This document shows, piece by piece, positions 33,851 to 41,992 of a stretch of DNA of 64,000 bases. The number at the start of each line of letters is the position of its first letter. The stretch's first letter is position 1. A program made the position numbers and the translations under genes. Origin of the DNA: JAJEAO01 sp963667635 (GTDB taxonomy: Bacteria; Acidobacteriota; Vicinamibacteria; Marinacidobacterales; Marinacidobacteraceae); assembly GCA_965232015.1 (NCBI GenBank), contig OZ246946.1:620001-684000 (forward strand), in the 5' to 3' direction. The notes beneath the pieces are model-generated. The model was not told where the DNA came from, ran no database searches, and worked only from the letters and a program-made list of their open reading frames with translations.

Positions 33851-33856
33851 TAGAAT
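33851..33856 (+). promoter_or_regulatory. -10 box TAGAAT of the Phd/VapC module
   Basis: TAGAAT is 17 nt before ATG 33874. A GGAGG ribosome site follows at 33864-33868, so this module has a short leader. Confidence 0.45.
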
Positions 33857-33873
33857 GCCGACCGGAGGTCTCC

Positions 33874-34104
33874 ATGGAAGCCATCAACGTCCATCAGGCC
33901 AAGACCCATCTGTCCCGCCTGCTCGTGGAAGTCGAGAAAGGGAGCGAGGTGGTGATCGCGCGCCGTGGCGCTCCGGTGGCTCGGCTGGTGCCGTTCAAGC
34001 CACCCGGCAAGCGACGGTTCGGAGCTCTCAAGGGACGGTTCAAGGTGCCCGCGAGCTTCTTCGATCCGCTGCCCGAGACCGAGCTGGCGGCGTGGGAGGA
34101 CTGA
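33874..34104 (+). CDS. Phd/YefM-type antitoxin
   Basis: The 76-aa protein begins EAINVHQAKTHLSRLLVEVE, the Phd/YefM DNA-binding opening, then EVVIARRGAPVARLVPF, the dimer strand. The C-terminal 35 residues (KRRFGALKGRFKVPASFFDP) would clamp the toxin. It acts as autorepressor and antitoxin to the PIN protein that follows by a TGATG overlap. It has a GGAGG ribosome site 5 nt upstream of the ATG. Confidence 0.88.
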   Translation: MEAINVHQAKTHLSRLLVEVEKGSEVVIARRGAPVARLVPFKPPGKRRFGALKGRFKVPASFFDPLPETELAAWED

Positions 34105-34490
34105 TGCGGCTCCTGCTCGACACGCACGCGTTGCTGTGGTGGCTGAGCGGCGAGAACCGTCTCTCGCGTCCCGCGCAGTCCGGCATCGCAGACGAGCGGA
34201 ACGAAGTGCTGGTCAGCGCGGCGTCCGCCTGGGAGATCGCCACGAAACACCGGCTGGGCAAACTTCCGGGCGCGCGGGTCGTGGCCCATGACGTCGAAGC
34301 GATCTTTACGGATCAGGGATTCACCGGATTGCCGATCAGCGTTCGAGACGCGAATCGGGCGGGACGGCTTCCCGGGCCGCTCAGAGATCCGTTCGACCGG
34401 ATGCTGATCGCGCAGGCCCTGATCCACGACCTCCTCCTCGTGTCCAGCGAAACCGCCTTCGACCGCTACGGCGTCGCGCGCCTGTGGTAG
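34104..34490 (+). CDS. vapC: VapC-type PIN-domain toxin
   Basis: A 128-aa PIN RNase beginning LLLDTHALLWWLSGE (first catalytic Asp). A central SAASAWEIATKHRLGKL (Glu) and LRDPFDRMLIAQALIHDLLL VSSE supply the remaining acids, so all the expected catalytic acids are present. It is translationally coupled to the upstream antitoxin (TGATG). Unlike most toxin pairs in this window it looks intact. The RNA target is unknown. Confidence 0.9.
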   Translation: MRLLLDTHALLWWLSGENRLSRPAQSGIADERNEVLVSAASAWEIATKHRLGKLPGARVVAHDVEAIFTDQGFTGLPISVRDANRAGRLPGPLRDPFDRMLIAQALIHDLLLVSSETAFDRYGVARLW

Positions 34491-34606
34491 GAGCGCGCCG
34501 CGAGGCGGGGTGTTTCCCGAGAGCCCTCGTGGTAACCGGGCCGAACTGGATTACCGGATTCCGGCCAGCTCTCGCGGGGGGCGGGGCCGTCGGCTCGACC
34601 TGAGCC

Positions 34607-35515
34607 TCAGCCCCAGCGGAGGGACGGGAGCGGTGATCCGGTGAGGCGCTCGTAGATCGAGAGATACCGCTCGGTCGTTCCGCGGACCACCTCGTCAGGC
34701 AGGTGGGGCGGGGGCGGCTCCTTGTTCCAGTCGAGCGTGTCGAGGTAGTCCCGCACGTACTGCTTGTCGAAGCTGCCCTGCAGTTTGCCCGGCGCGTAGT
34801 CGTCGGCAGGCCAGAACCGGGAGGAATCGGGCGTCAGCACCTCGTCGATCAGGTAGAGCTCGCCGTCGTCGTCCAGGCCGAACTCGAACTTCGTGTCCGC
34901 GATGATGATGCCCCGCTCGGCGGCCCACTCGACCCCGCTCTCGTAGATCTCTCGGGAGACCCGGTGGAGGCGCTCGGTGAGGTCACGGCCGAGCTCGTTC
35001 GCCATGTACTCCTCGCTGACGTTGATGTCATGTCCCTCGGTCGCCTTGGTGGCGGGGGTGAACAGGGACTCGGGGAACCGTTCGGCGAGCTGCATCCCCT
35101 TCGGCAGCTCGATGCCGCAGACGCCGCCCGTCCGCAGGTACTCCCTCCATCCGGAGCCGTAGAGGAAGCCGCGGAACACGCACTCGAAGGGAACCGGGCG
35201 GAGTTTCCGCACCAGCATGGAGCGGCCCTCGAGGACCGACTTCGCCGACGCAAGCGAGTCCGGGTACTCGTCCACATCGTCCGAGATCAGGTGGTTGCGG
35301 ACGATCCCGGCGGTCTTGCGCAGCCAGAAGCCGCTGATGCTGTTCAGCACCCGTCCCTTCTCCGGGATGCCCTCGGGGAGCACCACGTCGAACGCCGACA
35401 CCCGGTCGGTCGTGACGAGCAGGAGGTTGCCTTCGACCTCGTAGATGTCGCGGACCTTGCCGCGGTTGAGGAGGGTGGCGCCGTCGAGATCCGTATGGCG
35501 AATGGCTTGGGGCAT
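34607..35515 (-). CDS. purC: Phosphoribosylaminoimidazole-succinocarboxamide synthase (SAICAR synthase)
   Basis: Purine biosynthesis enzyme that joins aspartate to CAIR using ATP. LNRGKVRDIYEV with the glycine-rich loop, TTDRVSAFDVVLPEGIPEKG, RKLRPVPFECVFRGFLYGSG, and the C-terminal EFGLDDDGELYLIDEVLTPD SSRFWP are all conserved. The 302-aa length matches the longer, yeast-like PurC type. ATG 35515 is preceded by a TAGAAT box at 7 nt, so it probably has its own leaderless promoter despite lying 11 bp after the toast-rack operon. No other pur gene is in the window. Confidence 0.95.
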   Translation of the reverse strand: MPQAIRHTDLDGATLLNRGKVRDIYEVEGNLLLVTTDRVSAFDVVLPEGIPEKGRVLNSISGFWLRKTAGIVRNHLISDDVDEYPDSLASAKSVLEGRSMLVRKLRPVPFECVFRGFLYGSGWREYLRTGGVCGIELPKGMQLAERFPESLFTPATKATEGHDINVSEEYMANELGRDLTERLHRVSREIYESGVEWAAERGIIIADTKFEFGLDDDGELYLIDEVLTPDSSRFWPADDYAPGKLQGSFDKQYVRDYLDTLDWNKEPPPPHLPDEVVRGTTERYLSIYERLTGSPLPSLRWG

Positions 35516-35522
35516 CCGCCGA

Positions 35523-35528
35523 ATTCTA
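35523..35528 (-). promoter_or_regulatory. -10 box TAGAAT, leaderless start of purC
   Basis: On the minus strand TAGAAT ends 7 nt before ATG 35515 and overlaps the stop region of the upstream lipoprotein gene. Confidence 0.5.
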
Positions 35529-36476
35529 TGGGCTTCCGCTTCCGCTTCCGCCCCCGCGCGGCTCGTGGTGTCCGGGCGCCCGGCGATCGAGCCGGGCGTC
35601 GTGGCCCGCGCCGGGCCGGAGCAGCACGCGGGCCGCGGGGCCCTCCCCGAACGCGGCGGAACGGACCGCGCCGCGCGGACGCCACTCGACGCCGTCGGTC
35701 TCCCCGTCGTCGTCGAGCTCCCCGGTCGCCGAGACGCGGGCGGGGGCCTCGTCGGGAAGCGACAGGCGCACCGAGCCGTCGGCCGACCGCAGCTCCCATA
35801 CGCCTCGGGGGCCGGGGGCTGCGGCGGACCGGGCCTCCACCTCGACCCGACCGTCCGCCGACACCGCCCGCACCTGCTGGAGCCGACCGGCGAGGCGGAC
35901 CCGCCCGTCGGCGCTCTCCGCGAAGAAGCGGCCCTCGAGATTCTCGGCGACGATGCGCCCGTCGCCGGTTCGCAGTCGGGCCGGCTCCTGCGACGTGCGA
36001 AGGGACTCGGCCACGATCCTTCCCTGCGCGGTCGTCGCCCGGACGGCGCCGGTGAGTCCGTTCAGCTCGATCCGGCCGTCGCCGGTCCACGCCTCGATCG
36101 TCGTGCCCGGGGGGGCGCGGACCGTGACTCGCAGCCCGACCGACTCGCCGAGCCGGAAGGCGCCGCCGAGGAGGTTCCGCCCCCGAATCCGGAGCGCGCC
36201 GGCGTCGTCGGCGACGGCCTCCACCACGATGGCCGAGAGGGCGGATGCCGCGGCCTCCCGGGAGAGCGCCCTCGCCCACCGTTCGATTTCGATCTCGACT
36301 TCGGGGAGCGCATGTTCCCGGACCTCCAGCGCCCCCTCGTCCAGCCGGATCTCGATGGCGGCGGCCGGCGGCCGCCGAAGGGTCTCGACCGAGGTCTCGC
36401 GCACCGGCTCCAGACACCCCGCGGTCCACGGGATCGCCGCCAGCGCGACCAGCGCCCGCCGGGTCGGGAGCCTCAT
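35526..36476 (-). CDS. DUF4097-type beta-helix (toast-rack) lipoprotein
   Basis: The N-terminus LVALAAIPWTAGC is a lipoprotein signal with Cys as the mature first residue. The rest is a series of short strand repeats (GDGRIELNGLTGAVRATTAQ, GRIVAESLRTSQEP, GRFFAESADGRVRLAG) that form a right-handed beta-helix, as in DUF4097/adhesin-like proteins. It is probably anchored in an envelope membrane. It is the last gene of the sigma/anti-sigma operon, overlapping the previous gene by ATGA. Molecular function unknown; envelope-stress sensing is the usual suggestion. Confidence 0.78.
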   Translation of the reverse strand: MRLPTRRALVALAAIPWTAGCLEPVRETSVETLRRPPAAAIEIRLDEGALEVREHALPEVEIEIERWARALSREAAASALSAIVVEAVADDAGALRIRGRNLLGGAFRLGESVGLRVTVRAPPGTTIEAWTGDGRIELNGLTGAVRATTAQGRIVAESLRTSQEPARLRTGDGRIVAENLEGRFFAESADGRVRLAGRLQQVRAVSADGRVEVEARSAAAPGPRGVWELRSADGSVRLSLPDEAPARVSATGELDDDGETDGVEWRPRGAVRSAAFGEGPAARVLLRPGAGHDARLDRRAPGHHEPRGGGSGSGSP

Positions 36477-38248
36477 CGTCGCGCCTCCGGTTCCTCGGGC
36501 GTGGTCTCCGGGTCGGGCGCCGCCCCGCGGGGCGGCGCCCCGCCGGCGACGGCCGCGATCCGCACGTCTCCGTCGTCGGTTTCCACGAGGACCCGGGGGC
36601 CGCCGCCTCCGACCGACGCGGTCCGGCCGGAATCGGCCCCGGCGGGCGTCAGCTCGAAGTCACTCTCGACATCCTCCGGTTCGGCGTGGACCTCCAGCTC
36701 GAAGGACCCCGCTGCCGGAAGCTCGAGATGGATGTCTCCGCTGCGGCTGGCGACCTGTACGTCGCCCCCGACGCCCGCGGTGGATGCTCGCAGGTCGCCG
36801 TCACCCCCGGAGAGCCGCAGCGCGCCGGCGAAGGTCTCCACCGCCGCTTCCCCATCGCCCACGGTGAGGACGGCGTCGGCGCCCAATCCCGCGGCGAACA
36901 GGTCGCCCCCGTGGGAGACCGCGACGAGTCGGCCGGCTACGCGCTCGACGATCACGTCGCCGGAGCCCGACTCGAGATCCACGTCGGCGCCGGCGTCACG
37001 CACCTCGATCGTCGCGCGGCGGCCCCGGATCTCCAGCCGCCCCCCGACCCGCTCCGCGAGAACCGGGGCGTAGTCCGAGACGATGTGGGCCGCTCCCGTC
37101 ACGCCGCGCAGCGTTACCGGGACGAACTGGCTGTTCACCCGGACCTCGTCCGCGGCGCCCTCGATGGTGATCGCGCCGCTCCGGCCGAGCGCCTCGACGG
37201 CGACCCTCCCCGCCACCTCCTCGATCCACACCGGGCCCCCGTGAGACTCCACCGAGACCGCGCCCGCCGCGCCCGCCACTTCGACGACGGCCCGATCCGC
37301 CCGGACCGTCACGGCGCCCGCGACGCGCGCGACCACGACGGCGCCGTCGCGTCCGGACAGGTGGACATCGCCGGCCGCGCCCCTCACCTCCACCGGCCCG
37401 TGGGAGCCCTCGGCGTTCACTCCGGCGAAGGGACCCTCCACGCGCACCGGGCCCCGGCCGGTGACCGCGGAAATGCGGACTCCGAGCGGGGCTTCCAGCA
37501 CGAGGTCGAAAGCGGCATCCGACTCGCCCTGATCCACGATGGTCACGGTGAGTCGCGCGCCGTCCGCTCCTCCTTCCGCCCGCCGGACAACCAGACGCGC
37601 TTTATCGGCTCGTCGTTGGGCCGCGGGGGCCGCCGGAGCCCACACCCGCTTGGTCAGCGTGATTCGCGCCTCCCGGGGCGTCGCCGGCGTCGCCTCCTCG
37701 ACGTCGGGGGCGTCGGAGGCGTCGGGAACCGGGGCGGGAGGGATCGCCTCCACGAGGAGGCCGCCGGCGTCGAGTTCCACCGCCAGTTCGGTGACTTCCG
37801 GTGGGAGTGGCACGCCGCGCTCGACGACGAAGACGTGCTGCGGGACCGGGTCCGCCTGCTCCCGGATCCAGCCGTGGACTTCGTGGATCCGCGCGGCGAC
37901 CCCGAAACGCTCCATGAGCTGGCGGCCGAGGCTCAGCCCCAGCCCGACGAACAGCACGAGGAGCAGCAGCAGGACCTCGAGGAATCCGAAACGGGCCTTC
38001 CCGGTCGCGAGGCGCTGGACCACCTTGCCGAGGCCCCACGCGATCAGGACGACGGGCCACCAGACGGCGGCGAACGGAATCGCATCGAGCAGGATGACGA
38101 GGAGCCGGGGGCCGTGGAGGTTGAGGGCGAGGGCGAGCGCGCCGGCGAGGATCAGGAAGAGTCCGAGCGCGGTGGCGCAGCCGGAGCCGCGCCGCCGGCC
38201 CCGGTTCGGGGTCTCGGTCGGAGAGGGCGGGGCGGGGGTCTCGCTCAC
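36473..38248 (-). CDS. Membrane-anchored toast-rack protein with LiaF/DUF5668-like N-terminus
   Basis: Residues about 20-100 hold membrane helices (CATALGLFLILAGALALAL, LLVILLDAIPFAAVWWPVVL, FLEVLLLLLVLFVGLGLSL) resembling LiaI/LiaF-type modules. Residues 150-580 are long runs of strand repeats (VRVEGPFAGVNAEGSHGPVEV, DVHLSGRDGAVVVARVAGAV) typical of DUF4097 beta-helices. It is 10 bp after the small LiaI-like gene and overlaps the following lipoprotein gene. Probably an inner-membrane envelope sensor or scaffold controlled by the ECF sigma factor upstream. Confidence 0.75.
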   Translation of the reverse strand: MSETPAPPSPTETPNRGRRRGSGCATALGLFLILAGALALALNLHGPRLLVILLDAIPFAAVWWPVVLIAWGLGKVVQRLATGKARFGFLEVLLLLLVLFVGLGLSLGRQLMERFGVAARIHEVHGWIREQADPVPQHVFVVERGVPLPPEVTELAVELDAGGLLVEAIPPAPVPDASDAPDVEEATPATPREARITLTKRVWAPAAPAAQRRADKARLVVRRAEGGADGARLTVTIVDQGESDAAFDLVLEAPLGVRISAVTGRGPVRVEGPFAGVNAEGSHGPVEVRGAAGDVHLSGRDGAVVVARVAGAVTVRADRAVVEVAGAAGAVSVESHGGPVWIEEVAGRVAVEALGRSGAITIEGAADEVRVNSQFVPVTLRGVTGAAHIVSDYAPVLAERVGGRLEIRGRRATIEVRDAGADVDLESGSGDVIVERVAGRLVAVSHGGDLFAAGLGADAVLTVGDGEAAVETFAGALRLSGGDGDLRASTAGVGGDVQVASRSGDIHLELPAAGSFELEVHAEPEDVESDFELTPAGADSGRTASVGGGGPRVLVETDDGDVRIAAVAGGAPPRGAAPDPETTPEEPEARR

Positions 38249-38258
38249 GGTCGGCCGC

Positions 38259-38477
38259 TCAGGAAGTCGGCGGTTCCGGTGGCCGGGTTCGCGCCCTCCG
38301 GCTGTCGCTCACCATCTTCACGCCGATCGCGATGAGGATGATCGGCCACAGCCGCCAGACGCGGCGCAGCAGGTCGCCGATGTCGAGAAGGTCCAGGCTG
38401 TTCGCGAGGAAGAGCGCGCCGACGACGATCAGGATGATGCCGGGGACGCTGACGCCGGTTCGGGATCGAGTGCTCAT
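38259..38477 (-). CDS. Small LiaI-LiaF-like membrane protein (DUF5668)
   Basis: A 72-aa protein with two hydrophobic helices (GVSVPGIILIVVGALFLANSL and LWPIILIAIGVKMV). WRLWPIILIAIG is the hallmark of this family, which occurs beside toast-rack proteins. Its ATG overlaps the preceding stop (ATGA at 38474-38477). An inner-membrane partner of the two beta-helix proteins is likely by context. Confidence 0.82.
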   Translation of the reverse strand: MSTRSRTGVSVPGIILIVVGALFLANSLDLLDIGDLLRRVWRLWPIILIAIGVKMVSDSRRARTRPPEPPTS

Positions 38478-39070
38478 GAGGTCCTTGCTCCTTCGACGGG
38501 CGGCTCGTCTCCCGGGTCGGCGCCGTCCGGCTCGACTTCGATGTCGTCATCCGGCTCGGGAGCAGCCGGAGGCGGTGCAGGAGCCAGAGGGGGAGAGGGC
38601 GGTGGAGCCGGATCCTCCGGTTCCGGGGGACGGTTCACCAGCCGGGCGAAGGCGGCGCCGTCGGGCACGATCGGCTGACCGCGGAGCATCTGCACTCCCG
38701 ACCAGATGAGCAGCAGCGGCCACAGGTGGATCAGCCAGGTGAACTGCTCCACGAGGGACAGGACCGCGATGCCCCCGGCGACGACGAGCCCGATGGCCCA
38801 CCGCCGATCGAGCCCCACATCCGGCTCTTCGCCGGCGGCCCGGGCGCGGATCGTTTCCTCGGTGACCCGGATCGCGTCCACGATCCCGAACAGCCACACC
38901 AGGAAGAGGGCGGGGGCGGCGATGGCGGTGGCGTGGTTCACGGCGCCTTGCAGGAACGCGAGGAATCCGCCGGCGAGCGCGAAGCCGCGCGGCGTGGCCC
39001 CGGCATAGAAGTGCCCCAGGCCGGGGAAGACCACGGAGAGGATGCCGGCGATGCCCGGGGAACGATTCAT
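38474..39070 (-). CDS. TM2/DUF5683-like membrane protein with Pro-rich tail
   Basis: The start IAGILSVVFPGLGHFYAG is the Gly/Pro-rich opening shared by TM2-like proteins; further helices are FALAGGFLAFLQGAVNHA, ALFLVWLFGIVDAI, WAIGLVVAGGIAVLSLV and LIHLWPLLLIWSGVQML. Residues 145-198 are Pro/Glu/Asp-rich and probably cytoplasmic and disordered. It overlaps the anti-sigma gene by ATGA and belongs to the same operon. ATG 39070 is chosen because it gives the TM2 opening directly. Confidence 0.75.
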   Translation of the reverse strand: MNRSPGIAGILSVVFPGLGHFYAGATPRGFALAGGFLAFLQGAVNHATAIAAPALFLVWLFGIVDAIRVTEETIRARAAGEEPDVGLDRRWAIGLVVAGGIAVLSLVEQFTWLIHLWPLLLIWSGVQMLRGQPIVPDGAAFARLVNRPPEPEDPAPPPSPPLAPAPPPAAPEPDDDIEVEPDGADPGDEPPVEGARTS

Positions 39071-39654
39071 GGAGCGATTCCTTCGATCGGTGGAGTCTCG
39101 TTGTCTGCGGGCGCCCCGGGGGCGTCGTCTCGTGAGCCCGGTCCCCGGGTGGCGCGATCGAAGTCGCGCACCCGATCCCCGAACTCGTCCATTCCGCCCT
39201 CGATGGCGACCCCGAGCGAGGCGCGGAGCAGTTCGTAGTCGTAGCGCGCCCGGTCGCTCTGGCGCGCCGCGAGCTGGCGGAGCCCGGTGATCGCGGCCGA
39301 GGCCTGCGGGAACGAGGCGGCGAGATCTTTCACCGGGCCGGGCTGGAGGAGACCCACCATGAGCATCGCGGCGGCAGCCGCCGCCCACGTCGGCCAGTAG
39401 CGGGTCCGCCGCCCGTAGAGCCTCCGGAACGTCGGCAGGGTGGCGGCGAGGATCTTCGCTTCCAGCTCGGGCGCCGGATCGGGCGCGGTGTCCCCGAAAT
39501 CGGCGAGCGCGCGGTGGATCCCGCGCATCTCGCCGTAGAGGCGGGCGAGGCGCGGGTTCGAGCCCATCTCGCGCCGCAGGGTCACGGCGTCCTCGCTGCC
39601 CAGCTCGCCGGCGGCGAGAGCGGTGACTCGGGCCTTGGTGAACGGATCGGTCAC
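39067..39654 (-). CDS. Membrane-anchored anti-sigma factor
   Basis: The 195-aa protein starts with GTG 39654, overlapping the sigma stop (GTGA). Residues 1-55 (TKARVTALAAGELGSEDAVT) resemble the helical cytoplasmic sigma-binding part of zinc-less anti-sigma factors; no HxxxCxxC motif is seen. A single membrane helix follows (YWPTWAAAAAAMLMVGLLQ), then an extracytoplasmic region of about 80 residues. It would hold the ECF sigma inactive until an envelope signal. Confidence 0.72.
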   Translation of the reverse strand: MTDPFTKARVTALAAGELGSEDAVTLRREMGSNPRLARLYGEMRGIHRALADFGDTAPDPAPELEAKILAATLPTFRRLYGRRTRYWPTWAAAAAAMLMVGLLQPGPVKDLAASFPQASAAITGLRQLAARQSDRARYDYELLRASLGVAIEGGMDEFGDRVRDFDRATRGPGSRDDAPGAPADNETPPIEGIAP

Positions 39655-40253
39655 TGGATCGCCCTCCGTCGCAGGGGCATCGTCCGTTCGGGTCGCGAGG
39701 GTTTCCCGGCGGCGACCGCCCGGCGCGCCCCCAGGAGGGCGCGGCGACCCCGGTGGATGCGTGACTTCACGGTGCCGAGCGGGATTCCCAGACGCTCGGC
39801 GATCTCGGGATAGGTCAGGTCCATCATGTCCCGGAGCAGCACCGGCTCGGCGAGCTCGGGCTGGATCTGATCGAGGAGGCCGCGGACGAGCGCCGCTTCC
39901 TCGCGTCGTTCCGCGATGGACTCCGGGCTCCACCACACCGGGACGCGCGTTTCCGGCGCGTCCTCCTCGGGGATCGTCAACGGGGTGCGCGCCCGCTTGC
40001 GGTAGTGATCGATCCCGGCGTTGGTCGCGACCCGGCGGATCCACGCGCCGAGGGCGCCGCCCGTCGGCCGGTAGGCCGGGAGGACGGTCAGAAGGCGCAT
40101 GAAGATGTCCTGGGTGAGTTCGTCTGCATCGTCGGGGGTGGCGGTGAAGCGATAGGCGACATGCCAGATGGTCTGTCGGAAGCGGCCGACGAATTCCCGC
40201 CAGGCCTCGCCGTTCCCGGCGAGGCACTGGGTGGCGAGTTCGGCATCGGAGAG
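39651..40253 (-). CDS. ECF-type RNA polymerase sigma factor with unresolved start
   Basis: Region 2 is complete (LATQCLAGNGEAWREFVGRF, VAYRFTATPDDADELTQDIF MRLL), followed by region 4 with its helix-turn-helix (LLRDMMDLTYPEIAERLGIP LGTVKSRIHRGRRALLGA). Similarity begins at about 40253 (LSDAEL). The frame is open to a stop at 40323-40325 but contains no ATG, GTG or TTG before 40100. An ATG with a good GGAGG lies at about 40248 in a different frame. Either a rare start codon is used, or a base has been lost or gained near the 5' end. It heads the envelope operon. Confidence 0.8.
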   Translation of the reverse strand, partial: LSDAELATQCLAGNGEAWREFVGRFRQTIWHVAYRFTATPDDADELTQDIFMRLLTVLPAYRPTGGALGAWIRRVATNAGIDHYRKRARTPLTIPEEDAPETRVPVWWSPESIAERREEAALVRGLLDQIQPELAEPVLLRDMMDLTYPEIAERLGIPLGTVKSRIHRGRRALLGARRAVAAGKPSRPERTMPLRRRAIQ

Positions 40254-40396
40254 CCCTCCGGTTGGGGAGTCTGGTGGCGCTTTCTTTTTCCCCCGGTGGT
40301 GCTTTCCCTTACGCGAAGCGCGTCATGACGGTTCTCGTTGGGCGGATCTCCTTGGGCGGAGCCGGTCGGCGCGAGCGATCCGGAGTCGAGGCCGGC

Positions 40397-40897
40397 TCAG
40401 GCCTCCTCCGGTTCCCCCTCGGCGGCGTCGGGGGTCGTCCCCGGGGCGCGGCGCACGAGCAGGGAGCGGATCTCGGTGACGAAGTCCTCGGTGTCCTGGA
40501 AGTCCCGGTACACCGAGGCGAACCGCACGTAGGAGACGTGGTCCTCGCGCTTGAGCGATTCCATCACGAGCTCGCCGATCGCCGGGGTCGAGAGTTCGCG
40601 CTCCGGACTCCGGCTCACCCGCCGCTGGACCGCTGCGGCGATCTCCTGGATCCGGGCCTCCGCGATCCGGGTGCCGCAGGCGTGTCGGATCCCGGTGAGC
40701 ACCTTCTCCCGATCGAAGGTCTCGCGCGTCCCGTCCTTCTTCACCACCACGAGCGGCACTTCCTCGACGGTCTCGTAGCTGGTGAAGCGGCGCGCACACC
40801 GGACGCACTGCCGCCGACGCCGAATCACCGAGCGTTCGCGGCTCTCCCGCGAGTCCACGACCCGATCCTCGGCGTTGCCGCACCACGGACACCTCAC
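40397..40897 (-). CDS. nrdR: NrdR, ribonucleotide reductase regulator
   Basis: NrdR represses ribonucleotide reductase operons according to the ATP/dATP balance. The zinc ribbon uses Cys3, Cys6, Cys31 and Cys34 (MRCPWCG and QCVRCARRF). The ATP-cone occupies about residues 46-136 (VVKKDGTRETFDREKVLTGI). The last 18 residues are an acidic extension. The stop overlaps the next gene's ATG at 40894-40897, an unusual partner. No nrd gene is in the window. Confidence 0.95.
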   Translation of the reverse strand: MRCPWCGNAEDRVVDSRESRERSVIRRRRQCVRCARRFTSYETVEEVPLVVVKKDGTRETFDREKVLTGIRHACGTRIAEARIQEIAAAVQRRVSRSPERELSTPAIGELVMESLKREDHVSYVRFASVYRDFQDTEDFVTEIRSLLVRRAPGTTPDAAEGEPEEA

Positions 40898-41814
40898 GAC
40901 GGCTCCCTCATCGAGGCAGGGTACCGCTCGCCGGCGAGAGCCGCTTCGACGGTGCGCGGTGGCGTCGGCAGCCCCAGGTCCCGTTCGATGCCGGGCCAGG
41001 TCGCCGCAGCCGGGACCAGCCCCACGATCTCGGAGCCGCGGATCCCCGCGCCCCGTCGTCTCGCCTCGGTCTCCACCCGGTCGAATGCCTCCCTCATGGA
41101 CGTCTGGCGGTGATCCAGAAGGTTCATGGAGACCTGGACGCCGCCGCCGTGGGTGAGCCGCACTCCGATGGCGCGGAGGGACGGACGAGGGTTGTCCGGG
41201 CGGTCCCGGATCCGGGCGGCGATGCGGCGCCCCAGACGCAGATCGCTGCTCTCGAGGTTCACGTTGAACGCGATGAGGAAGTCCCGGGCGCCGACCGCGA
41301 CCGCCCCGGCCGACGGGTGGAGGCGCGGCGGCCCGTAGTCCGGGGTCATCTCGCCGCGAGCCATTCGGCGGGAGAGTCCGGCCCGGCCTCCGCGCCGGAT
41401 TCGCGGCAACGTTTCGCCGGTCCTGGCGGCGTGGCCGTAGAGGAACACCGGCAGGTCACCGGTGGCGGCGAGATCGGCGCCGATCCGCCGGGCGAGGCGG
41501 GCGGCGTCCTCGAGGTTCGCCGCCCCCAGCGGGACGACGGGCAAGACATCGAGCGCGCCGACTCGGGGATGCCCGCCGCGATGGCGTCTGAGGTCGATGC
41601 GCTCGATGGCGGTCCGGAGGAGGGTGCGGCTGGTCGCGACGAGCTCCCCGGCGCGGCCGGCGAGGGTCAGGACGGCGCGGTGATGAGAGGGGTCGTGATG
41701 CAGGTCGAGAAGGAGGTCTCCGGCCGCCTCGCCGAGCGCGGCGAGCGTCCGCGGCGAGCGCCCCTCGCTGAAGTTGGGAACGGCCTCGAAACGAAGGGGC
41801 GGAGCCGGTGTCAT
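40894..41814 (-). CDS. ftcD: Glutamate formimidoyltransferase (FtcD N-domain type)
   Basis: The enzyme moves a formimino group from formiminoglutamate to tetrahydrofolate in histidine breakdown. The conserved opening EAVPNFSEGRSPRTL, HHRAVLTLAG, RGGHPRVGALDVLPVVPLG and FLIAFNVNLESSD are present. The 306-aa length corresponds to the transferase half without the cyclodeaminase domain. It is transcribed upstream of nrdR with an ATGA overlap. No hut gene is in view, so participation in histidine degradation is by family only. Confidence 0.9.
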   Translation of the reverse strand: MTPAPPLRFEAVPNFSEGRSPRTLAALGEAAGDLLLDLHHDPSHHRAVLTLAGRAGELVATSRTLLRTAIERIDLRRHRGGHPRVGALDVLPVVPLGAANLEDAARLARRIGADLAATGDLPVFLYGHAARTGETLPRIRRGGRAGLSRRMARGEMTPDYGPPRLHPSAGAVAVGARDFLIAFNVNLESSDLRLGRRIAARIRDRPDNPRPSLRAIGVRLTHGGGVQVSMNLLDHRQTSMREAFDRVETEARRRGAGIRGSEIVGLVPAAATWPGIERDLGLPTPPRTVEAALAGERYPASMREPS

Positions 41815-41992
41815 GGCGCAACGGGTCAATGAGTTGGAGGGACGTTCGGGTCGGGCGCGCCCGGCGGAGGGCGGCGCGGCGGCGCGAACGCCACGGGTAT
41901 AGTGTCTCGATTCCGTCCGTGCCGGCCTCACCCTCGCATCGGTTCGCGCCTCCGGCCGCGCCACCGGTTCTTCGTCGCGGGGCCTCCGCCCG
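41815..41992. promoter_or_regulatory. Divergent intergenic region with a TATAGT box
   Basis: TATAGT (41898-41903) is the best -10 candidate for the plus-strand pgpA gene, about 90 nt before its start. No gene is seen here. Confidence 0.35.
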
